Positions 47,801 to 58,453 of a stretch of DNA of 64,000 nt are shown one piece after another (the first letter of the stretch is position 1; every line of letters begins with the position of its first letter). Origin of the DNA: Vitis vinifera (taxonomy: Eukaryota > Streptophyta > Magnoliopsida > Vitales > Vitaceae); the NCBI RefSeq assembly GCF_030704535.1, contig NC_081807.1, forward strand, positions 4,381,001 through 4,445,000. The letters run 5' to 3'. Below the pieces are notes generated by a model. It was not told the DNA's origin. It did not search any database and saw only the letters and a program-made list of their open reading frames with translations. A program made the position numbers and the translations under genes.

Positions 47801-48721
47801 AAAGAACCATTCCTTACTCTTTATGTTAATAGAAGATGCAATCATGACATGGGCTTAATCTCGATTTCTGTTAGTTGAATGGGGCTTAGATTCAGAGTGG
47901 GTATTTACCCCTTGGAAGTTTATTCGAAACGATAATAACATTGGACCATAGTATGTCCAGACTTTTTACAAAGTTTACATTGTGGGCGATTATGAGAGAC
48001 CAAGTTTCTATTGCCATGAGAGTTGCGTTCAGAGTTGACTATTCTGCTATTGTTTCTTGAGGAATTTCAATTGGAATTCCTTCTGTTGTTGTGGTGATTT
48101 GACGATGTGGTAGTGAGATTTGTAGAGATTACATTGTTTTCTGTTGACTTCTAAAGATTCAGGCACTGTTCATAGGTTAACAGAATATTGTGCACCGTAT
48201 GCAGTGAAACTTCATCTTCTCTTGCTATAAGAGACGCCACAATGGAATTGTATTCTACACCAAGCCCTCCAAGCAGTTTCAGAATATGATCTCTGTTGTG
48301 TACCAGTTCTCCAATGGCAGCTAAGTGGTCAGTCAGATTCTTCAACTTGAGAATGTAATCCATCATTGAGAGAGATCATTTCTTCGTGGTTTGCAATTCT
48401 AGTTGTAATTGCATCACCCAAGCTTTGGATGAAGTCGAGAAGATCTTTTCCAAAGCGGACCATGCATCATGGGAGGTTTGATACACTTTTATTTGACCCA
48501 TAATTTCTGGAGTAAGTGAGGAGTAGATCCAACTGAGGATCATTTGGTCAAATCTTCGCCAAAGAATAAACTTTGGATTCGTTTCACCATTGCTTGTTGT
48601 TTTTGAAAGATAGACTGTCAAACCTTCAATGTGGTTTTCAAAGCCGTTTGCCAAGATCACATTCTCCAATTGTGTTTTCCAATGCAGGTAGTTTATCTTT
48701 ATCAAGTTTAATGGGCAGTGC
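44807..48721 (-). pseudogene. Copia-E gag-pol remnant
   Basis: Read right to left: gag (48705 down to 48151) with LHWKTQLENVILANGFE and QLQLELQTTKK. Protease reads WFFDTRATHHLSQT with a changed active-site triplet (DTRA for DSGA). The integrase part at 46490..45987 has LQSNNDGEFKEF and PYTPEQNGRVKQKLRH. Fragments of the linker and reverse transcriptase lie at 45878..45268, and RNase H at 45162..44863 has WCDNQSVAHLAANPIFH. The YVDD region is missing or too degraded to find. Many stops. Inactive. Confidence 0.88.
46616..47203 (+). mobile_element. Copia-F: small nested LTR element remnant inside copia-E
   Basis: Two copies of an LTR start, TGTAACATAATGTGCCTATG, lie at 46616 and 46894. The second is preceded by a purine tract AGGGGGGAGAA. 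Between them is a plus-strand copia gag (UBN2-like) piece: LRRELENMKMKENE and DKRIVEKLLGSLPKAF. A possible 5-bp duplication ATTAG flanks the element (46611..46615 and 47204..47208). The left LTR is cut short and everything but a gag fragment is missing. The right LTR end is placed only by the duplication. Confidence 0.7.
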
Positions 48722-48829
48722 CTGATTCAACATCTGCATTGATTGAGCTATGGTTGAGGACGAATTTGCAGCTTTAGCTTGTATCCGAGAAGACTAAGGG
48801 AAATATGAAGAGGGGTGGCTCTGATACCA

Positions 48830-49085
48830 TGTAAGTTTGTATCAGGAGAATGCAAATTTAGTTTCTGTATATTGAGATGAAGAATTACATGTTCAGGAGA
48901 GGTTCTCTACTATGCTACTTATAGTTTCAGCTATAACAAACTACACAATCAGATTCCTAACTATTTGCACAGTTCAAACTACACTACCATATTGCTAACT
49001 ACTTGCACAATTCTTGAGTGATCTTGGTTTTGTTGAGTTCTGTTGTTGCAACAACCTTTTGTTGCTGGTGCAGTTGTGGTCTATA
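48830..49085 (-). repeat. LTR of copia-E (5' LTR in element sense)
   Basis: About 256 bp starting TGTAAGTTTG next to the primer site. Its outer end, GTCTATA then TTTTAAGTAA, is the same junction seen at about 62001 downstream of P450-8. Confidence 0.85.
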
Positions 49086-49280
49086 TTTTAAGTAACACAA
49101 AAAGAATTACTCATAGATGGAAATTTATTACTATCCAAGTGGATGAAATTTGAGACGAGAAGACAAGAAAGAAGAACACCCACTACACAGGCCATTCAAA
49201 GTGAGTTACACAACATAAATATACCCTAAAGCATTGGGCTAATTAGGGGACTCTCTGGCTCATAGAGTATTATTTAGTTT

Positions 49281-51175
49281 CTATGATGCTTCATAACTAT
49301 AGAGCTCGAAAGGTAGCCTTGAAACAATGGTGACCTCCAGCGGGGTTGCTTTGGGGGCAGTCAACCCAGGACCTTCAGTCATATCCACTGGTGAATCTGC
49401 AACTACTCCCAATTCAAAACCATGAAGCAGTCTGGCTAGTGTCAGATGCGTCATCTCCAGTGCAAATGAGATTCTTAGGCATACCCTTCTACCTGAACCA
49501 AAGGGTCAATTCATAATTTTTACCCCTAACATCCAAACCTGCATGCTTTGTCAGGAACCTCTCTGGTTGGAACTCCAAAGGGTCCAACTAGACTCTGGGG
49601 TCACGATGCAACTTCCAAAGATTAACCAAAAGGCGCGTCCCAGCTTGGATGTGAAAGCCTGCCACAGTGCAATCTTCTATGGCCTCATGCGGCACGGAAA
49701 GTGGCCCAGGAGGGTACAATCGTAATGTTTCCTTGACGATGGCTTGTAGGTAGACTAGGTTCTTTATATCTGATCCATCCACTTGGCGATGCTTACCCAC
49801 ATGGATTTCCATCCCTGCTTGTGATTTTTTTAGCGCGTGGCGGTTGTTCAGTAGAAGAGAGAGGGCCCATGTAAGAGTGATAGCGGTTGTGTCATAGCTA
49901 GCTAATATAAGGTTCTACAATCAACATATGGTGTTATCTTCAATATGTGATCAGAAAAAGTTTACTTATCAGTAGTGAAATACCATGTTTATCAGAATGA
50001 TAAAACAAACCGTGAATAAGAATCCAAGTGAAATTTGATCACCCCGCCTGGTTTGTCATTATAAATACAGATGATAAAGCTATACTGGATTTGATGAATC
50101 CTTGTAGAAATACGAGGGTTTAGGAAATTGGGCAGAAAAAGTTGCAGAAATTATGATAGTAGATGGTGTTTTTTAATTTTTTTTCTCTTTTCATTTCATG
50201 GTCAAGTTATGGAAGTAGCAGGGACATACCAAGCAAGTGGCCTTAATGACGGTATCAGGATCACGACCAGAGAATTGGCCATCATCTATGACAGAAAGCA
50301 TGACATGGAGGAAGTCTACCTCAACTCTGTTATTCTTTGCGGAAAGCCTTTGTTGGCGATGCTCCTCCACCCACCTTCTAAGCAAATAATCCACCTTCTT
50401 AGCTATTTTCTTCATATCAGTGGTATACCCTTTCACCGTGTCCAACCAGCCGAGAAAAGGGATGGCATCCAAGACCATGAACAGCCCCACTAGAAGCATA
50501 AAATCGTCCAAGGCCTTTTTGCCCCGTTTTGGCTCATCACCACAGGCATGGGTCCCAAAATACCGTTTCCCTGCAGTTGCGCTCACCATTACATTCATTA
50601 CCAAGTTCCCAAATCTTTCCTTCATCTCCACCAAAGTGGGGCTTTCCTTGTTTCGTGCCCATCCCATAGATCTCTTTTATTAAGAACTCAACCTTTGAGT
50701 CCTGGACATGTTTGAGCATCTCAAGCTGGCAGTTTGAGAGGAGCTCAACCATGGCTAGCTTCTGCACATCACGCCAGTATGGTCCATAGGGAGCAAATCC
50801 AAACATGGCATGATCATAGCCCATGAGCTTTACTGCTAAGGATCTTGGTCGAGTGGCGAATACCTTGTCATTGGTAGTGTAGCATTCCTTTGCTACTTCC
50901 CAGTTACTAACCACCAAAGCTTTACGAAGGCCAAGATGAATGCAAAAGATTGGTCCATACTTATCGGCCATGTCTCCAAGTGTCCGATATAGCAGCTTGT
51001 CTGCTCTTAGAAGATGAAGGTGACCGATAATAGGCCATCGCTCGGACGGCTCCTGTGGCCTTTTGCCTTTCTTCTTGTTCCATTTGGCATTAAATACCGT
51101 TGCCAACAACAAACATATTGTAGCAAGAAGAAGCCCAAAAACTATGATATCTTGTGGCTGAAGGGAGAATCCTAT
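49281..51175 (-). pseudogene. P450-7: CYP82-like pseudogene with copia-G at its start codon
   Basis: Exon 1 is 50230..51175 and exon 2 is 49281..49914, with the normal phase-0 intron. The copy is very like P450-1. The initiator ATG has become ATA (51175..51173) and copia-G begins three bases upstream at 51179. A two-base loss at about 50660 shifts the frame after KEIYG. A two-base loss at about 49505 shifts the frame before the haem loop. The loop itself reads RRVCLRIS instead of RRVCPGIS, so the conserved Pro and Gly after the Cys ligand are lost. The I-helix, KETLR and the C-terminal SYEAS with TAG remain recognisable. Non-functional. Confidence 0.94.
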
Positions 51176-51178
51176 GAT

Positions 51179-51387
51179 TGTTGAGGAGAAGAAAAATGGT
51201 ATTCTTCTATATGTAAAAGATACAATAGATGAGGGCTATATATAACCTGTACATGAAGTTAATTTGGAAGAAACTAATCACACTAATCTAGGCTACAATC
51301 TTGGATGATTTACAATCAAATAAAACTAACTTGGTAACTAGAATATTTTTATTTCTATAATTGCTCCTTCAACAACTCACTTGAATA
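51179..51387 (-). repeat. LTR of copia-G (3' LTR in element sense)
   Basis: 209 bp, directly abutting the disabled P450-7 start codon. Its TATA-like GGCTATATATAACC lies near 51233. Confidence 0.93.
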
Positions 51388-51394
51388 CTCCCCC

Positions 51395-54300
51395 TCAAGT
51401 TGGTGCATAGATATCATCAATGCCCAATTTGTCAAGTGAGTTGTGAAATATTTTGCTAGAGGCAGCCTTTGTAAGAATATCTGCTAGTTGATCTTCTGAC
51501 TTCACAAAAGGAAACTGAATGACCTTGTCTTTGAGCTTCTGCTTGATGAAATGCTGATCCACTTCAACATGTTTGGTGCGGTTATGTTGAACTGGGTTGT
51601 GCGCGATTGCTATGGATGCCTTATTATCACAAAACAGGTTCATTGTTTCATGAGATGAACAATCAATTTCCTCTAATAATTTTTTTAACCAAAGTAGCTC
51701 ACACAATCCTTTAGCCATGCCTCTAAATTTAGCCTCTGCACTAGATAAAGCAACTACCTTCTGTTTTTTACTCCTCCAAGTGACCAGATTGCCTCCCACA
51801 AATGTGAAGTAGCCTAATGTAGATTTTCTGTCAGTAATGTTCCCTGCCCAGTCTACGTCTATATAGCCGTCAATGTGCAGATGTTGGTTTCTCGTGAACA
51901 TCAGTCTTCTTCCTGGAGAAGACTTCAAGTACTGTAAAATACGAACCACTTCACTCATATGATCTTCGCTAGGACAATGCATGAATTGACTCACCAAGCT
52001 CATCGCATAAGCAATATCAGGTCGTGTGTGAGATAAGTATACCAGCTTTCCCACAAGGCGTTGATACCTTTCTTTATTGGTAGGGGTCTGGTTAGGAAAT
52101 TCTCCCAAGCCATGGTTTTGAACAATTGGTGTATCAGCAGGTCTACAATCAAGCATTTCTATTTCAGACAACAAGTCAAGCACGTACTTCATTTGGGATA
52201 GAAATATGCCTCATTTTGATCGAGCTACTTCAATCCCCAAAAAATACTTCAACCCTCAAAGATTTTTCATCTCAAATTCAGTTGCTAAATGCTCTTGTAA
52301 TTTAGAGATTTCTTCCTTGTCATTTCCTGTAGTTATCATATCATCAACATAGATTATTAGAGCTGTTACCTTCCCCCGTTGGTGCTTTAAGAAGAGAGTA
52401 TGATCTGAATTACTTTGCTTGAAACCGTGTTTTCTCATGACAAGGCGAAATCGTCCAAACCATGCTCTAGGAGACTGTTTCAATCCGTATAATGCCTTTT
52501 GTAACTTACAAACTATCTTCTCTTGTGTCGAAGAAACAAAACTAGGTGGAATGTCCAAGTACACCTCCTCTTCAAGATCCCCATGGAGAAAGGAATTTTT
52601 GACGTCGAATTGGTGCAACAGCCAGTCCAAGTTTGTAGCAAGAGAGATTAGTACTCTCACAGTATTTAATTTTTCTATAAGTGAGAAAGTTTCTTGATAA
52701 TCTACCCCATATGTCTGAGTATATCCCTTCGCAACAAGCCTTGCTTTATATCTTTCAACCGATCCATCTGCTTTGTGTTTGACAGAGAACACCCATCGAC
52801 ATCCCACAGTTTTCTTCCCCTCAGGCAATGGCACAAGCACCCAAGTATCATTTTCTGTATTTCTTTCATCTCTTCCTCTATCGCTTGGATCCATTTGGGA
52901 TTATTCATGGCTTCACTCACTGTATCAAGATCACCATCTACAAATAATTTATGAACCAATGCCTTGAGAGGTTCAAACAATTTTTGAGTTGAGATATGGT
53001 TGGCAATTGGGTACTTTGACTTGCTCGTTCCATGATCGTGTGAATAGCGGTTTGGTGGTTGCCCGCGGTTATACCTGAAAGGTAGTTAATAGCCAACAGA
53101 AATATTGTGAGGAGAGTTTAGAACTTGTACCTCATGAATATTCTCAGGAGATTGGTCTGATTGTGGTACTGTCAGGTCATGAAAGAGTTGCTCACTTTCA
53201 ATTTCCGTAACTTCTCCATTTTGATCTACTCTTGCTGGTTTTTTTGCTTCGACATGCTCAACATTTTCATCTTCTTCTCTTTGATCTATCAGTGTTACCA
53301 TTGGTTCTCTTGGCTGAACCTCCCCTACATCATTTGAAGTTTCTTCAAAGCCTGGCCAATTTTCCCAATTTTGCTCTTCACTCATCATTTCCCCCTGAAG
53401 AGAGGAGCGGGAAGATTGAGAAGTGAAGAAATTCTCTGATTCAATAAAGGTGACATCCATGGTGGTATAGAGTCGCCTTGTAACTGGATCGTAACATCGA
53501 TATCCTTTCTTGTGAGCTGCATAGCCAAGAAAAACACAACGGACATCACATGGATCAAGTTTTGTCCGTTGATTCTTGTGTATATGAACATATGTAACAC
53601 AACCAAACTTTCTTGGAGGAAGCATTAAAACTGATGGTAATGTCACATGTTGTGCGAGAACTTGAAGAGGGGTTTTGTAGTGCAAAACTCGTGATGACAG
53701 TCGGTTCATTAAGTATACAGCAGTCATTACTGCATCTGGCCAAAATCATTTAGGGACATAAGCAACAGTCAAGAGAGCTCGAGTGATTTCGAAAATGTGT
53801 CTATTCTTACGCTTTGCAACACCGTTCTATTGCAGTGTTTGAGAATAAGATGCCTTATGATGCAAACCATGTTCCTGAAAATATCTGTGAAATTGTGCAT
53901 TATCATATTCCCCGTCATTATCAGATCGAAGAATTTGAAGTTTAGCAGAAAATTGTGTTTGAATCATATTATGAAATGATCGAAATATTTCAAACACTTC
54001 ATGTTTATTCTTCAACACATAAAGCTAAGTCATTTGTGTATAATCATCGACAAAGGTTACAAACCAACAAACACCATAATAAATAGTAATAGGAGCAGGG
54101 CCCCAAACGTCAGAATGAACAATAAAAAAAGGAGTGTCACATTTATTCAAACTGATTGAATAAGGTACCCGATGACTCTTAGCTTGAATACAAGCTTCAC
54201 ACTTAAAATCTGACTCATTAAACTTCATAAATAAATCTGGAAATAAACATCTCAAATACTGAAATGAGGGATGCCCCAACCGATTGTGCCATAATCAAAT

Positions 54301-55836
54301 CTGTCTTTCCTTAATTCCAGCAGAATGCATATTATTTGCTCGACCATAACTGAAATCATCCATGTAATACAACCCTTCCCTTTTAGTGCCACGACCAATA
54401 ATCTCCTTGGTGAGAATATCCTAAAACAAATAGAAGTTAGGATACATTAGAGCACAATAATTCAATTCCTCAGTCACTTGTCCAATAGATAACAATTTAT
54501 TGGAAAGTGATGGAACTAATAAGGTATTTGGTAATGAAAAAGAAGGAGAAAGAGCCACTGTTCTAGCCCTTGTTATGGGATATGTTATTCCATTAGCATT
54601 GGCAATGCATATTCGTTTCGGTTGGGTGGCTTTAGAGAAGTCACAAGGGTCAAAGGTCATGTGGTCTGTTGCCCCAGAGTCAATGATCCAGCCATCATGG
54701 TTCCCCGTTTTCGAGCAAGAAAAAACATAACCTTGGTTACCTGAGTCATTCTGAGCAATCTGTTCACTAGTGGAGATAGAAGATTCTTGTTGTGGTACAA
54801 GAGATAGTTGAGGCTCTAGGCTCATAAGAGCTACATGACCAGGATTGTCGCCTCCACTTGCTTCACGTTTTTTCTTTGCCTTGAGTTCATGCCACCAATT
54901 TGGATAACCATGTAGTTTGAAACATGTTTCTTTGGTGTGTTTTGTATTCCCATAATCTGTGCAGCCTCCTCCTTCTCCTTGTGACTTTGGTTTTGTGGCT
55001 GTGTTAGGCTTTCCATTTGATGGCGTTTGAAAAGATAAATGGTGTTGAGGTTTCTGTCCTCCTCTTGAAAGCATAACACCACCAGATATGGTATCTTCAT
55101 TCATCATCATTACGGATTGCCTCAAATCCTCTCTTCGAACTTGTGCATAAGCTTGTTCCACTATTGGAAATGGTTGTATCTGCAGCACATCTGCTCGGAT
55201 CTTGTCAAGCTGATCATCAATTCCGTCTAAAAAGGTGTAGACTCTATCCTCCTACAAAACAGAGTTATATTTTTATATATCAATATCACATTTCGTAGGA
55301 TTTGGTCGACGAAAGTCAATTTCTCTCTACAAGCCTTGCAAATTGTTGTAGTATGTCTCGATAGATCCTCCTCCTTGTTTGAGTCTGGTTACTCTTTTTT
55401 TGAGATCATATACTTATGATGTATCAGTGCCATCAAAGTACGTAATAGCAATATTATCCCAAACAGCCTTAGCCATTGAGAATCTAATAAAGTTATTGAC
55501 TAACATTGGATCCATAGAATTGATTAGCCATCCCTTCACCACTGCGTTTTCGGTTATCCATTTTTTGAATGAAGGATCTGTTTGCAGAGGCTATGGAAGA
55601 TCTCCATTTATGTATCCCAACTTGTCTTTACCTGAGATATACATCTCGACAATTTGGGACCATAATGCATAATTGGTACCATCTAACTTGATTCCAATGT
55701 GTGTAGCAGGTTCATGACTTGTGACTTGGTTCTGAGTTTGATTGTGGTTTAGTACTTGAGTCATTCTTGTCGTAAGATCTGCGAGAATTGAATTCTCCCC
55801 TTCGTGTTTTTCCACCCCAGTGGGAGGTGTTTCCAT
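51395..55836 (-). pseudogene. Copia-G gag-pol remnant
   Basis: Read right to left. Gag (from 55836) contains GIKLDGTNYALWSQIVEMYI. The zinc knuckle reads CTDYGNTKHTKETC, with Tyr replacing the second Cys. Protease reads WIIDSGATDHMT and is intact. Integrase contains GHPSFQYL, CEACIQAKSH, HSDVWGP and RSDNDGEYDN, then loses its frame at 53827. Reverse transcriptase (52894..52256) has FDVKNSFLHGDL and YVDDM. RNase H (52192..51395) has DVDWAG and LSSAEAKF and ends LTKAAS and DIYAPT. There are at least six interruptions. The pol sequence is most like copia-A among those in the window (same DIYAPT ending). Confidence 0.92.
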
Positions 55837-55905
55837 TTTCCTCTTTCTGTTTTTTTTTTCTTCAGAAATTCTAAGGCCGGCCTTAGAATCTCTACTTTGA
55901 TACCA

Positions 55906-56114
55906 TGTTGAGGAGAAGAAAAATGGTATTCTTCTATATGCAAAAGATACAACAGATGAGGGCTATATATAACCTGTACATGAAGTTAATTTGGAAGAAA
56001 CTAATCATACTAATCTAGGCTACAATCTTGGATGATTTGCAATCAAATAAAACTAACTTGGTAACTAGAATATTTTTATTTCTATAATTGCTCCTTCAAC
56101 AACTCACGTCAATA
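55906..56114 (-). repeat. LTR of copia-G (5' LTR in element sense)
   Basis: 209 bp, followed on the plus strand by ATGAC and the displaced 5' flank of P450-7. Confidence 0.93.
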
Positions 56115-57369
56115 ATGACTAGTTAGTACCAGAGCAAATGGGTTCGTGGAAAGAATCACCTTTCTCAGGTACCATAAATGGGAAAAGGCTTCGAAAATGG
56201 TTCAAAACTACATGCGCTAGAACACTCACAAGTAGGAATTCATGCTCTACACATGTGCCATCCTAATTTAGTGTAGACAGCTCTAGATGATAATAAATAA
56301 TATGAAGCTCCTTCCAAGTCCTATATAACACGATTTGTTCATTGAAAATCAAGTGGTGTGTTGATTTTGGTATCAAGTTTTACTTCTCTTTAATTACACA
56401 CCACACAGCACATGGTACATAGATATTTTAGAGAACCACATAGTACACATATTTTAGAGAAGTGTGCTTTAAAGGTGGAGGTGGAGCCCCCTGTGGATTC
56501 AATCATTCAAAATTAGGAGACTAAAAACAAAAACCTATAGTTATCAGCCGAAAAAGTCAAGAGATTGTCCACTTCCGAAAAATCCACATCTTCTTCCTAA
56601 TCATAAGCCAAAGTCAAGCTATTGGTAAGGCAATTGCAGGGAGTATGAGTGTAGCATCTAGCTATGAATGCAATGTGCAAACTATGTCTCCAATTTGGAG
56701 AAGGAACTGGCAGCCAAAGATACAAAATTTATTGTGTCAAATTTTAAGGAAAAAAATAAAATTCTAACTAAACAACTTCTGTTTAACCATCAAGTGCATG
56801 CATCAAAACAATCCAATTCCCACTTTGCCGTCTCATTCACCAATTGATTATCTTGATAGTTTTTTTAATTAGAATGTAATGAAAATTATTTTGAAAAATT
56901 ATATATGGTTATAATATTATCCGGTTTCTTGGGCTTTTGATGTTTTAGTTTGTCTCGGCTTAAGGGATCTTGAGTTGTTAGGCAAAGAACCTGTGTAACT
57001 CACTATATTGTAGAGAAACTAGCTTGTAGAAAAGATAGAGAGGAGGTTGGAGTTAGAGGAGAATTTTCTTTCTTTTTAATCTGTAGATAATAAAATAAAC
57101 TACAACCTCAATAATTTAAAATACTTTCCAGATCAGATAAGATATGATTTAAGAAATTCAAAATTCAATTTAAGCAAGGAGACCACCTACAAAACAAATC
57201 AATGAGGGTGAGCAGATTTGCTTCCCACGTTCTCCAAGTCCAAAAATTGGGAACCTGCCTGAGCTAATTGGGGAAGTTTGTGCCACACATTTTTTCTTAC
57301 TTTCCATTCTGCTTAATGACAGAAAAGCTAAGAAGATCATACCTCCTTAGGTTCTATAAACACTACCAA
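56115..57369. repeat. Displaced 5' flank of P450-7, direct copy of the P450-1 flank
   Basis: Begins ATGACTAGTTAGTACC, as at 1538, and follows 1540..2814 with small differences. It includes the presumed promoter, now about 4.9 kb away from its gene because of copia-G. It differs from 1507..2172 by a few substitutions and from 3088..3741 by orientation. It contains no gene. Confidence 0.88.
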
Positions 57370-57660
57370 ACATTTGGAGTAGACAATAGCTTGCAGGCTA
57401 TACTCGTAATGTTTCCACTTGACAATGGCTTGTAGGTAGATTAAGTTGTCTTCATAGCTGATTCCTCCACTAGGCGATGCTTTCCCAATTGGACGTCCAA
57501 CTCATCTTGTGTTTATTTTTTCAGCACGCAGCTTTTGTTCAACATAAGAGAAAGGGCCCATGTAGGCGTGATCACTGTTGTCTCAATCCTGCCAGCTTTT
57601 GTTCAACAGAAGAGAAAGGGCCCATGTAGGCGTGATCACTGTTGTCTCAATCCTGCCAAA
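57370..57660 (-). pseudogene. CYP82 exon-2 relic, copy of 2815..3087
   Basis: The same degraded exon-2 segment with the same tandem duplication of about 64 bp (57531..57594 and 57595..57655). Here the second unit continues naturally into AAATATAAGACTGTACAATC, a degenerate intron-like junction, instead of flipping into the inverted arm. This copy therefore shows the arrangement before inversion. Confidence 0.75.
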
Positions 57661-58239
57661 TATAAGACTGTACAATCAACGTCACATGCATGGCATGTTG
57701 CCTTCATGAGCAGGAAGATTGTGCTTTGTCAATAGACGTTATTATTTCAACAATCAACATGTGATAAACGAAGTATTAATCCAAGAACCTTACTATCATA
57801 ATGAACTTATCAATAAGACAAGTGATGTTAGGATAAAACCCTTAAAAGTATGATATGATATAACAAATTTGAAATTCATAATTTATTTAATGATATTCTA
57901 ATTTCACTTTTATCTATCCTTACTCCATATATTATATTTTATAAGCATTATTGTCTAGAATATCTAACATTGTATATGAATTGAATGTATTTATATAGAA
58001 GATCTAAGTTATGAGTTTCTTACAAGTAGATGACTTATTTATAATTGGTTTAATTATGAACTTAGGCAATCTATTGAAGGCTATAGTACACTATTTTCTA
58101 GTTAAAGACAATTGTTCTTAGTCATCGGGGTGGGTTTCTCATGATAAGTGCATTAATGTATATGATTATATGCACATTGGACATAGCTTATGGTGAGTCA
58201 TGACTTAAAGCTTAGACAAACACAAACGATTCATATTTA
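57661..58239. other. AT-rich intergenic DNA; no gene seen
   Basis: Lies where the intron and the rest of exon 1 would be if the relics at 57370 and 58240 were one dead gene, but no exon-1 3' part could be recognised. No RNA gene or element end was seen. Confidence 0.5.
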
Positions 58240-58453
58240 TCATTTATGGCTCCAAATGTCTGATGTAACGACTTATCTGCTCCTAAGAGATGAAGGTGAC
58301 CAATTAAATATTAAAGGTGATGCTCCAGACAGGTCTGGTGGCCTTTTGCCTTTGTTCTTGTTTGCTTTGGAATTAAACAACCAGAGACAGAAAATGCATA
58401 GCAAAAAGAGGACCAAAAACTCTCATCTCTTGAAGTTGAAAGGAGAATGCCAT
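58240..58453 (-). pseudogene. CYP82 exon-1 N-terminal relic
   Basis: Starts at an ATG (58453) encoding MAFSFQLQEMRVFGPLFAM, recognisably the CYP82 anchor. It then degrades through frame changes across the hinge (AAAGGCCACCAGACC, GGTCACCTTCATCTC) to GCCATAAATG at about 58240. It may be the 5' end of the same dead gene as 57370..57660. Confidence 0.7.

Larger units (their letters stand above)
44551..49085 (-). mobile_element. Copia-E: degraded Ty1/copia element between P450 genes
   Basis: The left LTR copy is 44551..44797 and the right copy 48830..49085; one end of each has lost the canonical TG or CA. Read on the minus strand, the primer site TGGTATCAGAGCC is at 48817..48829 and the polypurine tract GTGGGGGGA at 44798..44806. 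Pol order on the minus strand is gag, protease, integrase, RNase H. No matching target duplication was found, because the flanks are themselves repeats of the array. A small nested element occupies 46616..47203. Confidence 0.9.
51179..56114 (-). mobile_element. Copia-G: Ty1/copia element inserted at the P450-7 start codon
   Basis: Two 209-bp LTRs (51179..51387 and 55906..56114) differ at six positions by eye, about 3%. Flanks read ATGAT (51174..51178) and ATGAC (56115..56119), a 5-bp target duplication with one mismatch. The undamaged copy P450-1 has ATGAC here. On the minus strand the primer site TGGTATCAAAGT lies next to the right LTR (about 55894..55905) and the polypurine tract TTGAGGGGGAG next to the left LTR (51388..51398). 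LTR ends are TATT...AACA on the minus strand; a shorter TGTTGA...TCAACA reading is possible but gives no target duplication. Confidence 0.94.

Noticed and set aside
51179-51374. Shorter copia-G LTR ending TGTTGA...TCAACA
   Set aside because: The 13 bases beyond it are shared by both LTR copies, and only the longer LTR gives matching ATGAY target duplications.
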